A stretch of DNA of 64,000 nt from Candidatus Zixiibacteriota bacterium (GTDB lineage Bacteria; Zixibacteria; MSB-5A5; GN15; JACZUZ01). This document shows, piece by piece, positions 36,712 to 46,465 of the stretch; positions within the stretch are counted from its first letter, which is position 1, and each line of letters begins with the position of its first letter. Location: NCBI GenBank assembly GCA_024280835.1, contig JAJRPJ010000003.1, forward strand, positions 1 through 64,000. The letters are read 5' to 3'. The position numbers were made by a program, and so were the translations under genes. Below the pieces are notes generated by a model. It had not been told where the DNA came from, searched no databases, and saw only the letters and a list, made by a program, of their open reading frames with translations.

Positions 36712-37596
36712 TTATTTCTTCAAAACAATATTGTCTGGGATACGTGGTTTGCCGAGTTCGGCGATACGTGGACACTCACGTTTGAATGAAAGTCGGTTGG
36801 CGAATGCTAGAGTGCGTGTGATTAACATTTCGTCAAAGCCAGCTTTCACCAAGGCGCTTTTGCTCAAGGTTCCTTTATCGACAATGTGATAAAGCAAATG
36901 ATCAACTTCTTCGTAGGTCAGTCCCAATTCTTCTTCGTCAACCTGTCCCGGCCAAAAGTCTGCTGAAGGAGCTTTGTCGATAATAGGTTGTGGAACTCCT
37001 AACTCTCTCGCGACTTGGCGAACCTGAGTTTTGTACAATTGTCCCAGAAGATTAACTGAACAACCTGAATCGCCAAACCAAGTAAAGTAACCCAAAGCCA
37101 TCTCGGTGCGATTGGTTGTGCCGAGAACTAATAAGCGTGACTGGAAAGATTGGTCAAAGAGAATAGACATCCGCTCGCGAGCCATTTTGTTGCCAAGACG
37201 AATTGGATTAACAGACTTAGTATCTGCATAGTATGAGTCGATCATCCTGGTGATATCCAGTTCGACTAAATCGATGTCGAGCCATTCAGCTACGCTCTTT
37301 GCATCCTTGATTGCATGAAGACCAGTCTTGTAGGGCATAGCCAGCGCTCTGACTTTGTCTTTACCAACTGCGCGCACCGCAATAGCGGCGGTGACAGCAG
37401 AGTCTATTCCACCGGAAAGTCCAATGACATAACCGTCAAAGCCAGTCTCCGTGAGAAAATCGCGTATGAACTTTTCAAGTGTCTCGATTGTCTTGGTTGC
37501 ATCAATACTCAAATCATTCAAAGCTGGATTCATCTCGGACTTGGATGAAACTGTCTTCTTCTTTTCTTGTGTAGCTTTTTCTGCCATCTTTACCAA
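36712..37596 (-). CDS. nadE: NH3-dependent NAD+ synthetase
   Basis: 294 residues. It amidates deamido-NAD to NAD using ATP and ammonia. The PP-loop ATP site is GLSGGIDSAVTAAIAV near residue 59, followed by LGTTNRTEMALGYFTWFGDS and KAPSADFWPGQ. No N-terminal nitrilase/glutaminase domain is present, so it is the ammonia-dependent form. Residues 1-22 are a Lys/Ser-rich extension. The TTG at 37596 has GAGGA 5 bases upstream; an ATG at 37587 is the alternative. A perfect palindrome lies just upstream at 37608-37628. Confidence 0.95.
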   Translation of the reverse strand: MVKMAEKATQEKKKTVSSKSEMNPALNDLSIDATKTIETLEKFIRDFLTETGFDGYVIGLSGGIDSAVTAAIAVRAVGKDKVRALAMPYKTGLHAIKDAKSVAEWLDIDLVELDITRMIDSYYADTKSVNPIRLGNKMARERMSILFDQSFQSRLLVLGTTNRTEMALGYFTWFGDSGCSVNLLGQLYKTQVRQVARELGVPQPIIDKAPSADFWPGQVDEEELGLTYEEVDHLLYHIVDKGTLSKSALVKAGFDEMLITRTLAFANRLSFKRECPRIAELGKPRIPDNIVLKK

Positions 37597-37607
37597 ATCT
37601 GTCCTCT

Positions 37608-37628
37608 TAGAGTAGGGAATCTACTCTA
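37608..37628. promoter_or_regulatory. palindrome upstream of nadE
   Basis: TAGAGTAG (37608-37615) and CTACTCTA (37621-37628) form a perfect inverted repeat around GGAAT, ending 11 bases before the nadE start and next to its ribosome site. It could be an operator or an mRNA hairpin that hides the site. Confidence 0.4.
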
Positions 37629-37962
37629 ATACTAGATACAAAATAGGTTTGGCATTTCTGCCAAATGAATTATACTCAACGTGTCTCGCCCAATGAACAT
37701 CGCAAGCTACGACAATTAAACCCCAGTCGTAAACGAATGGTTCATTATTACTACAACCCCGCGGTCGAATCAAGAACTTCAATAATCACAAATTGTCCGC
37801 GGAAGACAGTGAATGGGCGCCCCCCATTGTTGTCTTTCAGTTACTTAATGGTTATACTTTTTGTGTGCAAAGTCAAGAGCGGTAATGTGGCAATTGCCCA
37901 GAATACCTCCTTTGGCGAATGTGCCCCGTACAGGAAATCTTACAACCTATAAGGACGGAATC
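37629..37962. other. divergent intergenic region between nadE and ssb
   Basis: About 330 bases that must hold both promoters. The frame at 37665-37952 has no ribosome site and a basic, low-complexity translation, so it is not called. No high-quality -35/-10 pair was found. Confidence 0.4.
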
Positions 37963-38430
37963 ATGGCTTCAATTAACAAAGTTATACTGATTGGTAACTT
38001 AGGCAAAGACCCTGAGTTGAAATACACTCCATCTGGCGCCGCTGTGACGAATTTTTCAATTGCGACTACAGACAAATGGAAAGATAAAGACGGCAACAGC
38101 CAAGAGCGCACCGAATGGCATAATATTGTCCTTTGGGGCCGAACTGCTGAAGTCGCCAAAGAATATCTCGCCAAGGGACGCTCGGTCTATATTGAGGGTC
38201 GTATCCAAACTCGCACCTATGATGATAAAGATGGAAACAAACGCTATTTCACCGAAGTAGTCGGTGAAAAGATGCAATTCCTCGGTGGCCGAGATTCTGC
38301 GTCTTCATCGGGTGGTGGGCAGAGTTCATACGCCCCCGCCAATGCTGGTGGCGGCGCGCCATCTGGTCCAACTGGTCCAAGCGGACAGGGAGGTTCCAAT
38401 GGCTCCTCAGATGATGATCTACCGTTCTAG
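37963..38430 (+). CDS. ssb: single-stranded DNA-binding protein
   Basis: 155 residues from the ATG at 37963, chosen by AAGGA 7 bases upstream and the conserved [20 protein letters not shown] start; the longer frame from 37861 is not supported. OB-fold over residues 1-110, then a Gly/Ser/Pro-rich flexible tail and the acidic tip SSDDDLPF that recruits repair and replication proteins. It is monocistronic, followed by a bidirectional terminator shared with lpxD. Confidence 0.97.
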   Translation: MASINKVILIGNLGKDPELKYTPSGAAVTNFSIATTDKWKDKDGNSQERTEWHNIVLWGRTAEVAKEYLAKGRSVYIEGRIQTRTYDDKDGNKRYFTEVVGEKMQFLGGRDSASSSGGGQSSYAPANAGGGAPSGPTGPSGQGGSNGSSDDDLPF

Positions 38431-38499
38431 GTAGTCATTACCAAACCCATCCCGTATTGGCAGATTCAGTTTATTCGAATGTGCCGAATGGCAAGCAGC

Positions 38500-38545
38500 A
38501 AAAAAGCGTCAACTCAGACTGTGTCTGGGTTGGCGCTTTTCTATT
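38500..38545. terminator. bidirectional terminator between ssb and lpxD
   Basis: AAAAGCGTCAAC (38502-38513) pairs with GTTGGCGCTTTT (38529-38540), with one wobble-type position. An inner CAGAC/GTCTG extends the stem. An A-run on the left and T-run on the right let it work for both convergent transcripts. Confidence 0.85.
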
Positions 38546-38589
38546 TGTAGGTCGATTCTATTGAATCGATAAGAATACTTGATGCTGCT

Positions 38590-39597
38590 TTATGAATCTT
38601 TGAGTGCTTCTTCAAGAGCTTTGACTCGTTTACCTAATTGCGGTAAACGATTGCAGGCCGCAGCAATCTTTTGGGCGGCATGTATTTCTTTAGCTGGTCG
38701 ACCAAAGACCGTCGTATCGGCTGGTATGTCTTTGGTGACGCCAGCTTTGGCGGTGGCGACTGCTCTGTCGCCGATATTCAGGTGACCAATGACACCAACT
38801 TGTCCAGCCAGAGTCACCCATTCACCGAGCTTAGTAGAACCCGAGATTCCCACCTGAGAAACAATAATAGAATTCTCGCCGATTTCGACATTGTGAGCGA
38901 TCTGTACCAAGTTATCAATTTTGGTTCCAGCTCCGATGATTGTCGCACCCAAAGCGCCACGATCAATAGCGCAATTAACGCCAATCTCCACACGGTCGCA
39001 TATTGTGACTGTGCCGATTTGTTTCAGGCGAGTGTAGCCCGCTTCACTGCGCGCATAACCGAAACCATCGCCACCGATTACTACACCTGGCTGTAAAATG
39101 ATTTCCGAACCTAGTGTACAGCGTTCACGAATTGTCACTCTAGGGAAGAGACGGCAGTTTTCTCCGATACGAACATCTTGGCCGATAAAGCAATGTGCGT
39201 CGATGATTGTGCCTGCGCCGATTTCGGCGCCGCCTTCAATAACGCAATACTCGCCTACAGAGGCGCTTGGATGGACTTTCGCAGAAGGTGAGACAATCGC
39301 GCTTTTTGCTATAGTGGAAGTGGAAGCTTCGTCTGGATAGAGAAGCGCTATGACTCTTGCGAAGAGTAAATATGGATTCTTGTCCCGTAAACTCGGCAGC
39401 CGATCAAATTTCTCATCCACGCTGAGAATCACAGCCGAGGCGGAGGTGGATTCGAGATATTTCAAATAACGTGGATTGGCAATGAAACTGATTTGTCCTT
39501 TGACGGCGCTTTCAATCGGCGCAGCAGAGGTGATTTCAGTCCCGCCAGATCCGCGTAATTCGCAGTCGAGATTCTTGGATAATTCTTCGAGTGTCAT
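38590..39597 (-). CDS. lpxD: UDP-3-O-acylglucosamine N-acyltransferase
   Basis: 335 residues, normal length. It adds the N-linked 3-hydroxyacyl chain in lipid A synthesis. The N-terminal uridine-binding domain (1-100; ISFIANPRYLKYL) is followed by a left-handed parallel beta-helix of hexapeptide repeats (about 105-310) with the catalytic His in NLVQIAHNVEIGE, and a C-terminal helix. Its presence indicates LPS. It follows skp by 46 bases in the bamA-skp-lpxD order common in diderms. No ribosome site is obvious. Confidence 0.96.
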   Translation of the reverse strand: MTLEELSKNLDCELRGSGGTEITSAAPIESAVKGQISFIANPRYLKYLESTSASAVILSVDEKFDRLPSLRDKNPYLLFARVIALLYPDEASTSTIAKSAIVSPSAKVHPSASVGEYCVIEGGAEIGAGTIIDAHCFIGQDVRIGENCRLFPRVTIRERCTLGSEIILQPGVVIGGDGFGYARSEAGYTRLKQIGTVTICDRVEIGVNCAIDRGALGATIIGAGTKIDNLVQIAHNVEIGENSIIVSQVGISGSTKLGEWVTLAGQVGVIGHLNIGDRAVATAKAGVTKDIPADTTVFGRPAKEIHAAQKIAAACNRLPQLGKRVKALEEALKDS

Positions 39598-39643
39598 CGG
39601 TGATTAGCTGAAACATTACTAGCTTTTATGCGCTAAATCTCAA

Positions 39644-40195
39644 CTAGCCTTCGTTAGCCAAGGCTTCGATTATCTTTTCGGTGATATCGAAAGCAGGGTT
39701 GATATAAGCCAACGCCGATGAATTGAAAATCACATCATAGTTGCCTGCTGAGGCGACAGTCCGCACCGCTACCATCATATTATCAAGTAACGGCTTGGTT
39801 AGTTGTGTATTCTTGCGTTCAGCCTGACCGTTTTGTCCGAAGACATCTTTTGTGAATGCTTCAAGCGCAGTTCGTTTGGCTGAGATTTCAGCCTGACGCT
39901 CTGAGCGGCGTTCCTTGGAGAGGATAAGTTTCTGCTTCTCATACTCAACCGAATCCTGCACATAGTTTTGCATCATGCGGTTGGCTTCGTCTTCCCAAGC
40001 TTTCATCTCTGTTGCAAATTGCTCTTTGGCTTTATTCCAAGCGTCATAACTCTCAAGTACTTTTTGATCATCGAGGTAGCCGATTTTGATTGATTGAGCA
40101 TGGACTTCGGAGCTGAAGAATGTTGTTGAGCAAATTATTGCTACGGCTAAAATGGCGCCACTGGCCAGAGAGTTTTTGATTTTTAGAGTCATCAT
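39644..40195 (-). CDS. skp: OmpH/Skp family periplasmic chaperone
   Basis: 183 residues. Signal peptide 1-33 (ending EVHAQS), then the short beta segment IKIGYLDDQKVLESYDAW and long charged helices (about 55-140) expected for the tentacle-like coiled-coil arms. The C-terminal part returns to the body (VIFNSSALAYINPAFDITE). It holds unfolded outer-membrane proteins in the periplasm for delivery to BamA. AAAGGA precedes two adjacent ATGs; the second (40192) has better spacing. It lies between bamA and lpxD. Confidence 0.9.
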   Translation of the reverse strand: MMTLKIKNSLASGAILAVAIICSTTFFSSEVHAQSIKIGYLDDQKVLESYDAWNKAKEQFATEMKAWEDEANRMMQNYVQDSVEYEKQKLILSKERRSERQAEISAKRTALEAFTKDVFGQNGQAERKNTQLTKPLLDNMMVAVRTVASAGNYDVIFNSSALAYINPAFDITEKIIEALANEG

Positions 40196-40435
40196 GTATT
40201 CCTTTGCGTGAATTTAGTTTCTTGTATTTGAGCGCCAGCAGGGCAATTGCTCCCCGTGAGGCATTATGATGTTATAGCCATTTGAGATTATATACTCTAT
40301 GAACAACCTTCGCTATAATAAACCATACTAGAACAATGTACACCATGCCGAGGGTGTGCGCCACAGTTTGAAGTATTTTTGAATCAGTCTTGAGCTAGGC
40401 CGAGAGCTAGGTCCACAGCGAACGATAATAGTGAA

Positions 40436-43114
40436 CTAGCGGAAAATTGTCCCGACTTGGAAATGAGTATGCCAACCTCTTCCAGCGAATGTCCCATCGG
40501 CTCGCTGCCTGTTGCGCAATGGTTTACCAAAATCGAAGCCGATTGTTCCAATACCTGGCACCTTTAGGCGGAATCCGATGCCCACACTGGGATACAAATC
40601 TCCGAAAGGTCTGATATCTTTCCAGTTGAGCCAACTATTTCCCGCATCAAAGAAGGTCAAAAAGTAAATCGAATTTGTCGCTAACGGAACCGAGAGTTCC
40701 CAGTTCGTGACAATCATGTATTTTGCCCGTACGCGGATAACACCTTGAAGAGCAACGCGTGTCGTGTCTTCTCCAAAGGTAAAGTTACTATCCAAGAAAA
40801 GTGTGTCGCTAAAAAACTTGTTGTCAAACGGTTTTGATAAAGTATCTGGTGTCAAGGAACCATCAGTATAGCCACGTACTACACCATAGAAGGATGTTCC
40901 GCCAGGTGAGAGGCGCTCAGTTGCTAGTATGCCCCTATCGTTGGGTGCGTCAATTGCAGCCATTTGTATTTTACCTGCCAGAGCAATTCCGTGATAAAGA
41001 TGGAAGAATTGAGTGAATTCCGCGGTGTGTTTTGTATAATTCCAGAATCCGCCAAAACCACCGCCTGCCTTGGCGAGTGTATATTGAAAACGGCTACCTG
41101 AAGTGGCAAACTCGGGAAGATTGCGGCTGTCTCTTGTGATTGAAAGAGAGAGTACCGAAGCTGTGAGCCATTTCTCTTTGAAGTCGAGCAGAGAGTTGGC
41201 GATAGTGTCTCTAGTCAGAGTGTCTACACCAACAAAGACTATTGAGTCTCCTGGAGTAATAACATCAATACCGTTAATTTCGGTAGTATCAAACGTTACG
41301 ATTTGTCGGAAATGGAACGTGCTTGTAGTAATTGTGTTATTAAACTTATAGCTATCACTAAAATCAGAGAATTTATCACCTTCAATTCGGTAACTTGCCG
41401 AGATACGGAAGAAATTATCTGGCCAACGCAAGCGTTTCCCCAAACGAAGACTTCCGCCGCGACGACCCTCGAGGTAAATTCCGATGAATTGGCGCTTTAG
41501 TTTGAAAATGTCGACTCCGACAAGAGTCGGTCTGCCGAACATCCAAGGTTCGGTGAAACTAACCCGTGAACTATTGCGTCGCCCACCAAACTCGATATTG
41601 AAATTCACAGCCTGTCCGTTACCACGGAAATTCGGGATACCCATGCCGAAGGTGCCGACAAGTTTGTCACGCGCCGAAAATCCAGCGCCAGCGTTTAGCT
41701 GGCCTGTTTGTTTCTCTTCAACATTGATGACAATATCGACATCGCCGTTGGGAAGGTTTTGTACATCAGGGACGACATTCGTGAAAAAGTTCAACGCCAT
41801 GACATCACGCAAGGAGCGCATCAAAAGCGAGCGATGAAACACCTGCCCAGGCCGCACTGATAATTCACGGCGAATAACTTTGTCCTTGGTCTTTGAATTA
41901 CCAACGATTTTCACCAAGTGAACTTTACTCGGTAGTCCTTCGATGATTTGATAGTCGATATTGATGATGCTGTCTTCAAAGCTCTTGTTGTCGATGACAC
42001 GGATGTTCAAGTGTCCGCGTTCTTGATAGGCGGAGTAGATTTCGAAAATTGATTCGTCATACTTTTCTTGATCGAAAACTTCAAGGCTATTGTATTTTAG
42101 GGCGCTACCGAGCTGAATGTCGGTGTAGATGTCATTATCAGTAAATGTTACTTTGCCGAAATAATAACGTGGACCTTCATAGGTATCCAGAAAGATGTCC
42201 ACACGGTTGACAGGTGTGTCGACATAAATCGAATCAGAGATTAAATAGGCGTCGATAAAACCGTTTTCGTGATATTTGGCAATAACCTTGTCGAGATCGT
42301 CTTGATACTTATCAAGATTGTAATTTGAGCTCTTAAGAAATCCTTTCTTACGATTACTCATAACTCCGACCAAGTCTTCTTCAAGCACGTTTTTGGCGCC
42401 ATTGATATGCACATTGCGCACTTTGACTTTTTCATTTTCGGTGATGTAAAAAGCCAGAGAAACTTCTGTGCTATCATCGTTGTAAGTCAAAGAGTCAGAA
42501 ACTTCGGTCAAAAAATAACCCTTGTCGGCATACTTGCGCAGGATGGCGTTGCGTTTGTCAAAAGCAACAAACTTCGAGATATAGGCGCCAGCCCGTAGCT
42601 TAATGATTTTTTCAAGGTCTTCATCGCTCTGTTGGTCATTGCCATCGAAAGTGATGGTAGTTAGCCGAGGACGTTCTTTAACTGAAATGTAAAGTTTGAC
42701 ACCGTCGGGAACTTCCTCAACGAGAAAAGCAATATCATCAAAGAGCGCCAGTCCGTCCAAACGCTGTGTGGCGTCACGAATGGAACCCTAACTTAGCGCG
42801 GTCCCAGGAAGAATTGAAGCGACAGATTTGATTAAGTCTGTAGAAGTGATGATAGCCCCGACAACTTCAATTTCAACAATAGTCGGCGGGGCCGCTTGTG
42901 CCTGAGCTTGCGATTGTGCTTTGAGAGGCGCTGGTCCCAACAAGCCGCTTATCAGGAGTGTCAACAGTGAGACACTCAAGACAAACGCTATGCGCTGGGA
43001 TAAACTTTGCCTCGAGAAATGTCTTCTAGAGTGACGTCTTCTTGATAAACGGTGTTGTGAGGAGCGTTGTTGTGAAGAAAAATACGAAATTACAGACGGT
43101 CTCCGAGGATTCAT
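40436..43114 (-). pseudogene. bamA: outer-membrane assembly factor BamA, interrupted by an in-frame TAG
   Basis: 893 codons in one frame with a single TAG at 42788-42790. Before it: a long basic N-region and signal peptide (ending LKAQ), then the first POTRA strand, PTIVEIEVVGAIITSTDLIK. The stop falls inside that POTRA domain between GTALS and GSIRDATQRLDGLALFDDI, which are normally contiguous. After it come the remaining POTRA domains (FDGNDQQSDEDLEKII, HINGAKNVLEEDL, then IVGNSKTKDKVIRREL) and the beta-barrel (about 430-893). Restart at an internal TTG would give an unexported protein. BamA is essential in diderms, so readthrough, suppression or a consensus error is more likely than real loss. 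Confidence 0.85.
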
Positions 43115-43308
43115 TCTATTGGATACTTTCGAACTCTGGTCTATCTATTTCTATGATTGTTTAGATAGTGTTGTAACTAAGCAGTGATGGCAAGTCGGCA
43201 ACATTGTTTTTGAGTAATGTAGCTGGCGTTAACCGCTACGACATCAGGTTCTCGGTACATATGACAGGGAGAGGCGTCAGCGCTAAGATTCGACGGCCCT
43301 AGAAGACT

Positions 43309-43335
43309 GCTACCAGAGTAATTATTCTAGGTAGC
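43309..43335. other. hairpin downstream of rplU
   Basis: GCTACC-AGAGT around AATT pairs with ATTCT-(A)-GGTAGC, an 11-bp stem with one bulge. It lies about 30 bases after the rplU stop on the minus strand. It lacks a T-run, so it may stabilise the message end rather than terminate. Confidence 0.35.
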
Positions 43336-43366
43336 CTATCCTCCAGATACGCCAGCAAAGATAAAC

Positions 43367-43681
43367 TTAATTGATGCTAATTTTCTTGATCTTCACTTCA
43401 GTGAAGTGCTGCCGGTGACCATTGAGACGACGGTATTTTGTACGACGACGTTTCTTAAAGACAATGACCTTCTCGGCGAGTCCATTTTCGACAGTTTCTA
43501 GTGTAACTGTCGCGTTTTCTACATAAGGAGAGCCGATGAGTGTTTCATCGCCTTTTTTGATGAACAAAACTTTGTCGAGCGTCAATTCACCACCAACCGC
43601 TCCTTCAAGACGTTCAACGCGAATGATGTCACCCTCGCTGACCTTGTGTTGTGTTCCACCAGTTTCTACAATTGCATACAT
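43367..43681 (-). CDS. rplU: 50S ribosomal protein L21
   Basis: 104 residues, full length. It starts YAIVETGGTQHKVSEGDII and ends with the KKRRRTKYRRLNGHRQHFTE block typical of L21. It binds 23S rRNA in the large subunit. GAGGA lies about 9 bases before the ATG. The L27 gene (rpmA), usually directly downstream, is absent: the next 250 bases hold no gene and then bamA begins. Confidence 0.97.
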   Translation of the reverse strand: MYAIVETGGTQHKVSEGDIIRVERLEGAVGGELTLDKVLFIKKGDETLIGSPYVENATVTLETVENGLAEKVIVFKKRRRTKYRRLNGHRQHFTEVKIKKISIN

Positions 43682-44295
43682 CTTACTATATCCTCGTATT
43701 ACCCGTTAGATTACTGAATCACTGTGCTGTAAAAAACACACTTTGCGTGTCATATTTTTTGTGTAGCGATCGCTTGATACAATTTTAGGACACTTTTGTA
43801 AGATACTTTCGACCCCCACAGCCGAAGTTCTACTATATAACCTACTAAGCTATCCTTCAATGCGATAAGTTGGGTTCTGACACTCATTTATCTACGCCTT
43901 TTTATGGGCGTCCTCGATACCCAACCGAGGAGCGTCCAAGGTACTGATTCTGGCCGTCCTGTCAAGCCAATTCCTCTCAACGACTTGAAGGAATTATCAG
44001 CATCCCCACACCCAGCCATTCACAGCCGTTAAACCTATATGCCCCAACGCAGTTCCAATAAAACTTCCCGTCAAAGTTAGCCCGCGCTGTATCCAGTTCT
44101 GGAGACCTTTGTGGAGGCCAAATTGCGACTCCAACAACAGGAGTAGGAATACGGGTACATTACCCAATAAAGCTGAATCGCCTAAAATGCGATTGCCAAT
44201 TCAATCCTGAGACGTATACTGTACTGGAGAATGGGAATAAATCCCTTTTTGACCCGTTTTTGGGCGCTATAATTCGAATCCTTTGACAATTACCT
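43682..44295. other. divergent intergenic region between rplU and uvrB
   Basis: About 610 bases. It holds a perfect TATAAT at 44268-44273, probably the uvrB -10, and an imperfect TCCTCG/CGAGGA hairpin near 43909-43930. No gene or RNA fold is recognisable. Confidence 0.4.
44268..44273 (+). promoter_or_regulatory. candidate -10 element of uvrB
   Basis: Perfect TATAAT 22 bases before the uvrB start. TTGACC at 44249-44254 is only 13 bases away, too close for a standard -35, so the upstream element is uncertain. No SOS-type box was recognised. Confidence 0.4.
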
Positions 44296-46371
44296 ATGAT
44301 ACCTATGACTGAAATCAAGCAAAACACATCCCAATCTGAGAACGCTATAGGGCAAGATTTCGAGTTAGTCTCTGATTTTAGCCCCAGCGGTGATCAGCCC
44401 CAAGCAATCAAAGAGCTGACCGAAGGAATAGAAAGTGGCTGCCAGTATCAGACTCTGCTGGGTGTCACAGGTTCGGGCAAGACTTTTACAATGGCGAATG
44501 TCATCAAAAATATTGGCAGGCCAACTCTGATTCTTTCGCACAACAAAACTCTGGCCGCACAACTATACGGCGAGTTCAAAGGCTTCTTCCCTCAGAATGC
44601 TGTCGAGTTTTTTGTCAGCTACTATGATTATTATCAGCCCGAAGCCTATATGTCCGCCACTGATACATTCATCGAAAAAGACACTTTGATGAATGAGGAT
44701 ATCGATAGGTTACGACTCCGCGCCACGGCATCTTTGTTGGACAGAAAAGACGTCATTATTATTTCCTCAGTCTCTTGTATCTATGGTTTGGGGTCACCTG
44801 AGGATTACAAAGCTTTGCTTCAATTCCTAGAGGTTGGTCAGGAAGTTGATCGTGACGCTTTGATTCGAAGTTTGATTGAGATTCACTATACTCGCAATGA
44901 CATAGATTTCAGCCGAGGACATTTCCGAGTTCGGGGAGATACACTAGAATTGATACCCGCTTACGCAGAAACTGCGCTCAGAATTGAGTTTTTCGGTGAT
45001 GAAATCGAGAGAATTCAGGAGTTCGATCCGTTGACTGGTGAAGTATTCAGCGTTCGTGACAAAGTTGCAATTTATCCAGCTAAGCATTTTGTGGTCACTC
45101 GTCCAAAACTAATCAGGGCCATGAAGGCCATTGATATTGAGATGAAAGACCGTCTGAAATATTTCCGCGATGAGGACAAGTTGCTCGAATGTCAGCGTTT
45201 GGATATGCGTACCAATTACGACCTAGAAATGATTAAAGAGATTGGCTATTGCTCAGGAATTGAAAATTATTCACGTCATCTAGCCGGTCGCGCTGAAGGA
45301 GAGAAGCCGTCGACTTTGCTTGATTTTTTCCCTGATGACTTTCTGCTTTTTGTTGATGAATCTCACCAAAGTATCCCCCAAGTGCGAGCTATGTTCGCTG
45401 GGGATCAGGCTCGAAAGCGTAACTTGGTCGAGCATGGTTTTCGTTTACCATCTGCGCTGGATAATCGTCCTTTGGTCTTCGAGGAATTCGAGCAAGTGAC
45501 AGGGCAAACTGTCTTTGTTTCGGCGACTCCCGCTGATTATGAGCTTGAGAAATGCGAGGGAGTTGTTGTCGAACAAGTGATTCGGCCAACTGGGTTGATA
45601 GACCCCTCGATTACCGTTTTGCCATTGGCAACGCAGGTTGATGATCTCCTAGCTAGAGCAAGAGAACGGGCTCAAAACTCTGAGAGGACTTTAGTTACGA
45701 CTTTGACCAAACGTATGTCCGAAGACCTGACTGATTATTTGCAGAAGGCAGGGATGCGGGTACAGTATTTGCATAGTGAAATAGATGCGATTGATAGAAC
45801 CGCTATCATTCGTGGTTTGCGCCTCGGTGAATTTGATGTCTTGGTTGGGGTCAATTTATTGCGCGAGGGACTAGATTTACCCGAGGTGTCATTAGTGGCG
45901 ATTCTAGATGCCGACAAAGAAGGCTTCCTGCGAAGCGCTAGGTCTTTGATTCAAACCGCTGGTCGCGCCGCGAGAAGTATCAATGGCGAGGTGATATTCT
46001 ACGCTGATAAGATCACCGATTCGATGAAAAAAGCCATCGATGAGACAGATCGCAGGCGGGTTAAGCAATTGGCCTACAACGAAAAGATGGGCATCACGCC
46101 TGAAGCGATTCGCAAGACCAAAGAAGAAATTCTGCGTGCCACAAGATTCGCCGACTCCAAGACTGGAGCTGATGAGGCAGTTTTGGTGAAGCCAGATAAG
46201 TTTGAGCAAATGGCTCGTGAAGACCAACTGACCTTCTTGCTCAAAGAAATGAAACGCGCCGCAGAAAACCTCGATTTCGAGACAGCGGCTTTGGCACGAG
46301 ATGAGGCCAACAAGATCAAAGAAGAATTCAAGCGCGCCAAGAAAAAAGGCAAAATCCGAGCTAGACGTTAG
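44296..46371 (+). CDS. uvrB: excinuclease ABC subunit B
   Basis: 691 residues, usual length. DNA-damage verification helicase of nucleotide excision repair. Walker A is [17 protein letters not shown] near residue 55, the beta-hairpin is [13 protein letters not shown] near 113, DEAD-type Walker B is [13 protein letters not shown], and the helicase C-terminal motif is [16 protein letters not shown]. The UVR domain at the end ([21 protein letters not shown]) binds UvrC. A second ATG at 44305 is possible. A lipoprotein gene follows after 94 bases. Confidence 0.98.
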   Translation: MIPMTEIKQNTSQSENAIGQDFELVSDFSPSGDQPQAIKELTEGIESGCQYQTLLGVTGSGKTFTMANVIKNIGRPTLILSHNKTLAAQLYGEFKGFFPQNAVEFFVSYYDYYQPEAYMSATDTFIEKDTLMNEDIDRLRLRATASLLDRKDVIIISSVSCIYGLGSPEDYKALLQFLEVGQEVDRDALIRSLIEIHYTRNDIDFSRGHFRVRGDTLELIPAYAETALRIEFFGDEIERIQEFDPLTGEVFSVRDKVAIYPAKHFVVTRPKLIRAMKAIDIEMKDRLKYFRDEDKLLECQRLDMRTNYDLEMIKEIGYCSGIENYSRHLAGRAEGEKPSTLLDFFPDDFLLFVDESHQSIPQVRAMFAGDQARKRNLVEHGFRLPSALDNRPLVFEEFEQVTGQTVFVSATPADYELEKCEGVVVEQVIRPTGLIDPSITVLPLATQVDDLLARARERAQNSERTLVTTLTKRMSEDLTDYLQKAGMRVQYLHSEIDAIDRTAIIRGLRLGEFDVLVGVNLLREGLDLPEVSLVAILDADKEGFLRSARSLIQTAGRAARSINGEVIFYADKITDSMKKAIDETDRRRVKQLAYNEKMGITPEAIRKTKEEILRATRFADSKTGADEAVLVKPDKFEQMAREDQLTFLLKEMKRAAENLDFETAALARDEANKIKEEFKRAKKKGKIRARR

Positions 46372-46465
46372 AATTGTTACTAGCGCCCACTACTTCGGAA
46401 CCTGTTACGGGCTGGGATGTTGAACTATTTGGACTGCCTGCTGTCGGCAGAATAAGAAAAAATAC

